Assembly (NCBI GenBank): GCA_937895315.1
Contig: CALAWM010000177.1
Coordinates: 1-17,020 of the forward strand
DNA from: an uncultured Caryophanales bacterium
GTDB lineage: Bacteria > Bacillota_I > Bacilli_A > RFN20 > CAG-826
Direction of reading: 5' to 3'
DNA: 17,020 nucleotides
Shown here: positions 12,493 to 17,020 of the stretch, piece by piece
Layout: each line of letters starts with the position of its first letter
Numbering within the stretch: position 1 is the stretch's first letter
Program-made: the position numbers and the translations under genes
The notes under the pieces: model-generated
The model's database searches: none
Seen by the model: only the letters and a program-made list of their open reading frames with translations
Told to the model about the DNA's origin: nothing

Positions 12493-15021
12493 ATGACAAT
12501 TAACAAGAAAATTTTATTATTTCCATTGCTGGGTCTTCTTCTCACGGGAATCAAACTTTCTACTTCAAAAGATCATATAAAAGTAGATGCCGCTACACCG
12601 ATGCCGACGAATATCAATATGACGAATTCTACGGACGCCGAGGTAAGCACTTATTATGCGGGTGTAAACGGGAAAAGCGGTGATGCTTTACTTGGTTTTC
12701 TTTATACTAAAATTAAAGATCATAATGAATATGATTACGAGAATAATACCCACCGCTTTATTTATAAAATTATTGATCGGAACTGGGATTTAGACGCGAT
12801 TGATACCGAGTCAAAAGCAAATACTACAAACTTTGATTACACAAATGACAATGGTTTTATCCATAAATTATATGCAGATTATAACGATGACATTAATACT
12901 GCTGACCGTTTTAAAAATGTTGGCGCTACTCGCGTCAGTTTTGATAAAGAACATATCTGGGCGCAATCTTTAGGAAACTTTGGCCGAACTGGTGGCGCTG
13001 GAAGCGACTTCCATGCCTTATGGCCAAGTGATGTCAAAGGTAATCAACAAGGTCACAGTAACTATAGTTTTGGCATCCCACAAACCGGAATTACTTCTTA
13101 TAATAACGATTACGGAACATATGTTGGCAGAAATGGTTACATTGCCGGTTCTCCAAATAAAGTGTTCGAACCACTTGATCAATATAAAGGTGATGTTGCT
13201 CGGGCCATGTTTTATATGCCCGCCCGTTACTATCAATACGTTGATACCCTTCATCCAAAACTTGAATTAGTGAATTCTTCGCCTGACGCTCATACCGCAA
13301 GTACTTCAGTAACCGGTAAGGCTGGTATTCTCGATACGCTGCTTGCTTGGCATGAACTCGATCCAGTTGATGATTATGAAATTAAACGAAATAACTTAAT
13401 CGCTAACAACTACCAAATGAATCGTAATCCGTTTATTGATTATCCACAATGGGCACGGATTGCTTATGATCCAAGTTATAGTGGTACTGGGGCGACTAAT
13501 GCACTTGAAACATCAAGTGTTGGCACCGGAAACACCCCAGTTGATAACGCAAACTTGCTAAGTATTGATCTTATTACAACGAGTGTTAAAAAAACTTATT
13601 CTCTGAATGAAACATTTACAAGTGCTGGCCTTATCGTAAACGGCACTTATGATAATGGTATAACCCAAAGAGTTGATAACTATAGTGTTAGCTTGACCGA
13701 AGGCACTTTTTTAACAACAATTGGCTCCCAAAACATTACGATTAGTGTTACGCATAGAGGTCAGACGAAAACCGCAACTTATCAAATAAATGTCTATGAA
13801 AACTTTACAAAAGAATTGACATCAATTAGTGTTTCTAGTTACGAACCAACTGTAAAATTTAAAGATACTTATAATACCGAAAGTGTTAAAATCACCGCTT
13901 ATTATAATGACTCAACTTCTAGTGATGTTACTAGTTCAGCAATTATTAGATATCCAAATAGTAGTGAACTTGGCACCCAATCTTTAAGAGTTGATTATAC
14001 CGAAAATGCAATCAGTAAAACTATTTATTACGATGTTAAGGTCACAAATAATGGCGTTATTGTTGGCGAAGTCCCGGTATATACTACTGATTTGTTTTTC
14101 TCTGAATACGTTGAAGGCTCGAGTAATAATAAATATATAGAAATCTATAACGGCACCGGCCGGTCGGTTGATTTATCAGATTACAACATCCTTCTTTTTG
14201 CAAATGGGGCTACGACTGCAACTGCTACAAATAATCTTTCTGGTACCCTTAATCACGGTAGTGTAGCGGTATATAAAAATAGTGCGGCGGTCTTAACCCT
14301 TCCTGCTGGTGTTACTGCAACGGTGGCAAGTGCTATAAATTTCAACGGTGATGATGCGTTGGCGTTACAAAAAATAAGTACCGGAAATTATGTCGATATC
14401 TTCGGAAAAATAGGCGAAGACCCTGGTACAAACTGGTTAACAAATGGGGTAAAAACCGTTGATGCAACTTTAGTAAGAAAATCAACAGTTACCCATGGGG
14501 TCACCACAAATCCTGATGTGTTTGATCCTTCACTTGAATGGGAAATGTCTGTAATTGACACTTCTGCAAATCTTGGAAGTCATAATATGAGCGTGACAAC
14601 AATAAAGATTAGTGCCCTCGAACAAGCAAATGCTTTTGCTCTCTACTTCTTAGCTTCAACCGCCGCCGCGTGTGATGACGGCAATGGCGGAATTTTAGCA
14701 ACAGACGGTACATGGGCAAAATTAAGTGAAGAATATGCTTATATGGCGAGTGACACAAAATTGATTTATAAAAATAGTGTGCAAAATGCGGAAGGCACCA
14801 ATATAGAACATGCAAAAGCAAGGTATTTTCTATTAATTAACCGCTATTCTGCACTAAATAATGACAATTTCATGGTCGATAATAACAATACACCAATCTT
14901 TAGTGGTTATCTACAAGTGACCACTTCTACTAATAATCGAAACTTTGCCATCATTATTCTGGGGTTATTAGGAACATTGCTCATATTCCCAATCATCCGT
15001 AAAAAGTATAAAAATCAATAA
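12493..15021 (+). CDS. surface-anchored endonuclease I family nuclease with Ig-like and lamin-tail domains
   Basis: An 842-residue exported protein. Residues 1-33 form a signal peptide, probably cut after VDA. Residues 50-325 are an endonuclease I domain: DKEHIWAQS with Glu153/His154, SDFHALWPSD, HSNYSFG with Asn190, FEPLDQYKGDVARAMFYMPARY and NRNPFIDYPQW. Two bacterial Ig-like domains follow (about 355-435 and 440-517), then a lamin-tail domain at 530-697 (FFSEYVEGSSNNKYIEIYN), then a 100-residue alpha-helical-looking domain with ANAFALYFL and ARYFLLINRYS. A membrane helix at about 817-834 and the basic tail RKKYKNQ anchor it; there is no LPXTG. It would degrade external DNA or RNA and hold it near the cell, likely for nucleotide salvage. 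AAGGAG lies 7 bases before the start. Domain calls are firm for the nuclease and lamin-tail parts, weaker for the rest. Confidence 0.9.
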   Translation: MTINKKILLFPLLGLLLTGIKLSTSKDHIKVDAATPMPTNINMTNSTDAEVSTYYAGVNGKSGDALLGFLYTKIKDHNEYDYENNTHRFIYKIIDRNWDLDAIDTESKANTTNFDYTNDNGFIHKLYADYNDDINTADRFKNVGATRVSFDKEHIWAQSLGNFGRTGGAGSDFHALWPSDVKGNQQGHSNYSFGIPQTGITSYNNDYGTYVGRNGYIAGSPNKVFEPLDQYKGDVARAMFYMPARYYQYVDTLHPKLELVNSSPDAHTASTSVTGKAGILDTLLAWHELDPVDDYEIKRNNLIANNYQMNRNPFIDYPQWARIAYDPSYSGTGATNALETSSVGTGNTPVDNANLLSIDLITTSVKKTYSLNETFTSAGLIVNGTYDNGITQRVDNYSVSLTEGTFLTTIGSQNITISVTHRGQTKTATYQINVYENFTKELTSISVSSYEPTVKFKDTYNTESVKITAYYNDSTSSDVTSSAIIRYPNSSELGTQSLRVDYTENAISKTIYYDVKVTNNGVIVGEVPVYTTDLFFSEYVEGSSNNKYIEIYNGTGRSVDLSDYNILLFANGATTATATNNLSGTLNHGSVAVYKNSAAVLTLPAGVTATVASAINFNGDDALALQKISTGNYVDIFGKIGEDPGTNWLTNGVKTVDATLVRKSTVTHGVTTNPDVFDPSLEWEMSVIDTSANLGSHNMSVTTIKISALEQANAFALYFLASTAAACDDGNGGILATDGTWAKLSEEYAYMASDTKLIYKNSVQNAEGTNIEHAKARYFLLINRYSALNNDNFMVDNNNTPIFSGYLQVTTSTNNRNFAIIILGLLGTLLIFPIIRKKYKNQ

Positions 15022-15048
15022 ATTTATTTATAACGCTCTAAATTTTCA

Positions 15049-15067
15049 AATAACATTTAATGTTATT
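15049..15067 (+). other. AT-rich hairpin after the nuclease gene
   Basis: AATAACAT-TTA-ATGTTATT, an 8-bp stem with a 3-base loop, about 30 bases after the nuclease stop. There is no clean T run, so it is at best a weak terminator. Confidence 0.3.
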
Positions 15068-15072
15068 AGACA

Positions 15073-15105
15073 GTTTCATTTTTGTTATACTTAAAAAGAT
15101 GAAAC
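15073..15105. other. imperfect hairpin upstream of the sigma factor gene
   Basis: GTTTCATTTTT pairs with AAAAAGATGAAAC with one bulged base. Its loop contains the TGTTATACT box. It could work as an operator or as part of a terminator for the nuclease transcript, but the plus strand is followed by A, not T. Confidence 0.3.
15083..15091 (+). promoter_or_regulatory. candidate housekeeping extended -10 promoter of the sigma operon
   Basis: TGTTATACT resembles the TGTTATAAT boxes used elsewhere in the window. It would start near 15098 and give a leader of about 70 bases, providing basal expression next to the ECF-type promoter at 15125. Confidence 0.45.
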
Positions 15106-15124
15106 ACAAAAATAAATATTTATT

Positions 15125-15158
15125 CAATAAATCCATGCCCTTAATCGTATTTATAGTG
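15125..15158 (+). promoter_or_regulatory. putative ECF sigma promoter, copy 1 (autoregulation of sigma operon)
   Basis: CAATAAA at 15125-15131, 11 bases, then AATCGTATTTATAGTG at 15143-15158. The same arrangement with identical spacing occurs before the lipoprotein gene. CGTATT in the -10 position fits ECF promoters, whose -10 often begins CGT. The predicted start near 15157 leaves about 11 bases before the ATG, including AGGAG at 15159-15163. A perfect palindrome AATAAATATTTATT (15111-15124) abuts it on the left. Confidence 0.6.
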
Positions 15159-15168
15159 AGGAGCATAT

Positions 15169-15720
15169 ATGCGTGACACAAATGTGGAGCGTATCATTCT
15201 TCTCCTTGGCCATCTGAAAAAGGGCGAGATGGATTTCTTCGACGAGTTTTACTCCCTCACAAAATATCAAATATACTACTCCATCCTCGCCCTTGCCAAG
15301 AATAATGAACTCGCCGAAGACATCTTAGCGGAGACATATATTAAGTTTCTTGAAAAACTTGATGCAATCAACGCAAAAAAGAATCCCCTTGGCTATCTCT
15401 TAATTACCGCCCGGAACTTAACGCTTGATTACTTCAAGAAAGAAAATCGTGTATCTTACATTGAAGATTATACGACTGAAGAAGAAATTGGCGCCAGCGT
15501 ATCTGATGAATATGATGATAGTGACCGACTTCTCCTCCGGATGCAAGAAATCTTGAATGAAACAGAATATGAAGTTGTTGTTCTTTATATTCTTAGTGAA
15601 ATGACGCATAAAGAAATTGCCAAACAACTTAAAAAACCTCTAGGTACGATTACTTGGACATACAGTAACGCCATCAAAAAACTACAGAAAGGACTTAGCG
15701 ATTATGACCCACAACGATGA
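15169..15720 (+). CDS. ECF-type RNA polymerase sigma factor
   Basis: A 183-residue sigma-70 family protein with only regions 2 and 4. Region 2 covers about 24-92 (DEFYSLTKYQIYYSILALAKNNELAEDILAETYIKFLEKL, then NPLGYLLITARNLTLDYFKKENR for -10 recognition). An acidic linker at 97-120 is rich in Glu and Asp. Region 4 covers 125-177, with the helix-turn-helix MTHKEIAKQLKKPLGTITWTYSNAIKKLQKGL for -35 recognition. AGGAG lies 5 bases before the ATG. It ends in TGA, overlapping the next gene by 17 bases, the usual layout for a sigma and its anti-sigma. A repeated promoter-like motif before this gene and the lipoprotein gene suggests autoregulation. The signal it answers is not known; neighbouring surface proteins suggest the envelope. 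Confidence 0.93.
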   Translation: MRDTNVERIILLLGHLKKGEMDFFDEFYSLTKYQIYYSILALAKNNELAEDILAETYIKFLEKLDAINAKKNPLGYLLITARNLTLDYFKKENRVSYIEDYTTEEEIGASVSDEYDDSDRLLLRMQEILNETEYEVVVLYILSEMTHKEIAKQLKKPLGTITWTYSNAIKKLQKGLSDYDPQR

Positions 15721-16726
15721 CAAAGACATCAAAAAGTTTATTAGCGAAAATGTGGAAAAACCGGAAATTAAATTAACTTCGCAACAAATTATTGCTAGGT
15801 TCAATGAACGTCAGGTGACTAAACCCGTTAAAAGATCAATTTTTGCAATGCCGCAATTTAAACTTGGTTTAGGTTTCTTAACCATTGCTCTTTTAGTAGG
15901 AACAACCGTTTACTTAACAAGAGACGTTATTGTTCCTCCAGTCATAAGCAGCGAAGATCCGCCAATTCTAGTTAAAGAAGGTAATAAAATTCCCGGTGGC
16001 AAAGAAGGCGAATTTCTCTTTATGTCTTCTTCAGCAATCGTCTATGCTCCAAGTGAAAGTGTCGCAATTACCCCACAAATAAGTGCCCGTCTTGATTTTT
16101 CGCCAACTGCAGCAATTGATAATCAAGTTGAACTCGAAGCCACCCTTGATCAAACTTTACCGCTTGTAACCGATTACTATGAATCAACCCGTGGTTTTAA
16201 CTTCCAAAAAAACCAAGGATCTTATAATGGAACTTACGGTACATACACACGCGAATACATTATTAATGAAAATACCCGCCTAATTGCTAACGTTGAACTT
16301 GAAGTTGACGATACAGAAACGGAAACGGAAATTGATGGCGAAATCATTATGAATGATAAGACGTATCGCTTTGAAGGGGAAACGGAAGTCGATATTACTG
16401 ATAATGAAACCGATATTAGTCTTAAAATCTACTACACCGAAAATTCATACTTAGAAATTAATAGTGAAAATGAAGGCAATGAACAAACCTTCAAATATAA
16501 ATTAACCCTTGATGGTAACGAAGCCTTCTATGCGGAAATGGAAAGTTACAATATGAAAGGGAATACAACACGCTTCATCGATACCAATGTAAAGCGTAAC
16601 AACATTGACTACTACTTCCATATTGAAAGAAGGATGTCGCACTTCGTTGTCTATTATAATAATTATATGATTACGGCCACACTAGGCACGGATCATAAGT
16701 TCACCTACGACTACAAATTAAAATAG
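15704..16726 (+). CDS. single-pass membrane protein, putative anti-sigma factor with acidic outer domain
   Basis: A 340-residue protein, function inferred mainly from position. Residues 1-51 are cytoplasmic, with a short predicted helix (EIKLTSQQIIARFNERQ). One membrane helix follows at about 53-72 (FKLGLGFLTIALLVGTTVYL), and the remaining 265 residues face outward. The outer part begins with a Pro-rich linker and is otherwise acidic and beta-rich, with DDTETETEIDGE-type stretches and alternating hydrophobic residues. It has no cysteine and so no zinc-binding HxxxCxxC motif; I recognise no known anti-sigma domain. Its start overlaps the sigma gene by 17 bases, with AAAGGA about 10 bases before. 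The stop codon lies within the terminator stem. It could instead be a sigma-controlled surface protein, but the topology fits a sensor that holds the sigma factor. Confidence 0.7.
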   Translation: MTHNDDKDIKKFISENVEKPEIKLTSQQIIARFNERQVTKPVKRSIFAMPQFKLGLGFLTIALLVGTTVYLTRDVIVPPVISSEDPPILVKEGNKIPGGKEGEFLFMSSSAIVYAPSESVAITPQISARLDFSPTAAIDNQVELEATLDQTLPLVTDYYESTRGFNFQKNQGSYNGTYGTYTREYIINENTRLIANVELEVDDTETETEIDGEIIMNDKTYRFEGETEVDITDNETDISLKIYYTENSYLEINSENEGNEQTFKYKLTLDGNEAFYAEMESYNMKGNTTRFIDTNVKRNNIDYYFHIERRMSHFVVYYNNYMITATLGTDHKFTYDYKLK

Positions 16727-16753
16727 TGAAAAAGAAAATTCACTATTTTTTTT
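16721..16753 (+). terminator. rho-independent terminator of the sigma operon
   Basis: AAATAGTGAA, loop AAAGAAAA, TTCACTATTT, then further T. A perfect 10-bp stem; the TAG stop of the preceding gene is inside the left arm. It separates the sigma operon from the lipoprotein gene, which therefore needs its own promoter. Confidence 0.85.
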
Positions 16754-16760
16754 ATAATTC

Positions 16761-16794
16761 CAATAAAATGTCTTTCTCAATCGTATTTATGGTG
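16761..16794 (+). promoter_or_regulatory. putative ECF sigma promoter, copy 2 (lipoprotein gene)
   Basis: CAATAAA at 16761-16767, 11 bases, AATCGTATTTATGGTG at 16779-16794. It differs from copy 1 by one base in 23 across the two blocks, while the 11-base spacer is not conserved. That pattern of conserved blocks around a free spacer is what a promoter should show. The predicted start near 16793 gives a leader of about 30 bases with AGGAGG at 16809-16814. Confidence 0.6.
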
Positions 16795-16822
16795 TAAGGA
16801 AAAATCACAGGAGGAACAAATT

Positions 16823-17020
16823 ATGAAAAAAACCTTAACATTGACTCTCGCGCTTGGAGCAGGCTTAACGCTCATCGGTTGTAAACCAGCCACAAGTGTA
16901 TTATCCGTAATAAAACAAGATACCGTAGCCCTTCAAGCTACTACAGCCTTAACCCTTGCTGATGGCTTTAAAGCCTCACCAACAATGTCCGCCCTTAGAA
17001 AACATATGCTTAATGAAGTA
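16823..17020 (+). CDS. lipoprotein, partial (3' end beyond window)
   Basis: The first 66 residues are visible. MKKTLTLTLALGAGLTLIGC is a lipoprotein signal peptide with lipobox LIGC, so Cys20 should be lipidated and the protein held on the outer face of the membrane. The mature part begins KPATSVLSVIKQDTVALQATT and is rich in Ala, Thr and Leu; I do not recognise a domain in the 46 mature residues present. AGGAGG lies 8 bases before the ATG. It follows the sigma operon terminator and carries the second copy of the ECF-like promoter motif, so it is probably a member of that sigma factor's regulon, either an effector or a further sensor part. Confidence 0.8.
   Translation, partial: MKKTLTLTLALGAGLTLIGCKPATSVLSVIKQDTVALQATTALTLADGFKASPTMSALRKHMLNEV

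Noticed and set aside
14990..15021. Sortase signal at the end of the surface nuclease
   Set aside because: There is a hydrophobic helix and basic tail but no LPXTG-like motif before it, so simple membrane anchoring is the better reading.
15100..15105. TGAAAC, a typical ECF -35 sequence, upstream of the sigma gene
   Set aside because: It is about 40 bases before the CGTATT box, far beyond the usual 15-17 base spacing, and it is one arm of a hairpin. It has no counterpart at the same place before the lipoprotein gene.
1..17020. Recoding of TGA as tryptophan (Mycoplasma code)
   Set aside because: Conserved tryptophans are encoded by TGG, all proteins have normal length with standard stops, and the sigma gene ends at TGA right where the next gene overlaps.

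Overview
The window reads as chromosome of a low-GC, Mollicutes-like Bacillota (Acholeplasmatales, Izemoplasmatales or RF39-type, by inference). It has AT-rich intergenic DNA, compact operons with overlapping genes, and strong AGGAGG-type ribosome binding sites. Housekeeping promoters are often of the extended -10 type (TGTTATAAT). Every tryptophan I see is read from TGG, and TGA is a real stop (end of the sigma factor gene), so the code is standard and not that of Mycoplasma or Spiroplasma. The surface nuclease ends in a domain and membrane anchor that resemble secreted Mollicutes proteins. I see no rRNA, tRNA, insertion sequence, CRISPR array or phage gene. No stretch longer than about 300 bases lacks a gene once the 40-residue ORF at 2406-2528 is counted.

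Left part, almost all minus strand (1-8793). Reading in the direction of transcription from right to left: a CBS-nitroreductase fusion; an operon of an FMN-reductase-like flavoprotein and galE, ending in a clear terminator (6204-6228); an operon of an alpha/beta hydrolase, smpB, folC and folT; a 40-residue acidic protein with two stacked sigma-A promoters and its own terminator; a GH13 alpha-glucosidase; and a dCMP deaminase whose end overlaps the start of an ECF-transporter ATPase (ecfA) cut by the window edge. FolT and EcfA would be parts of the same kind of folate ECF transporter. FolC would trap imported folate as polyglutamate. The glucosidase and galE belong to sugar supply and sugar-nucleotide metabolism.

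Middle (8816-12492). A nagB homologue runs divergently from the CBS-nitroreductase gene. Its catalytic aspartate position carries tyrosine, so its activity is in doubt. It converges on an O-antigen-ligase/polymerase-like membrane protein, and the two share a terminator that contains the stop codon of the second gene. The ligase-like gene may be leaderless. An aldo/keto reductase follows on the minus strand.

Right part, plus strand (12493-17020). First comes an 842-residue surface endonuclease (endonuclease I domain, two Ig-like domains, lamin-tail domain, C-terminal membrane anchor), probably for scavenging nucleic acid. Then comes the most interesting locus: an ECF-type sigma factor, an overlapping gene for a single-pass membrane protein placed like an anti-sigma factor but without the zinc motif, a terminator, and a lipoprotein cut by the window edge. 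The same two-part sequence, CAATAAA-N11-AATCGTATTTATRGTG, sits just upstream of both the sigma gene and the lipoprotein gene and nowhere else that I could find. It looks like the promoter of this sigma factor, and so like a small self-regulated envelope-stress or surface-sensing regulon that has not obviously been described.
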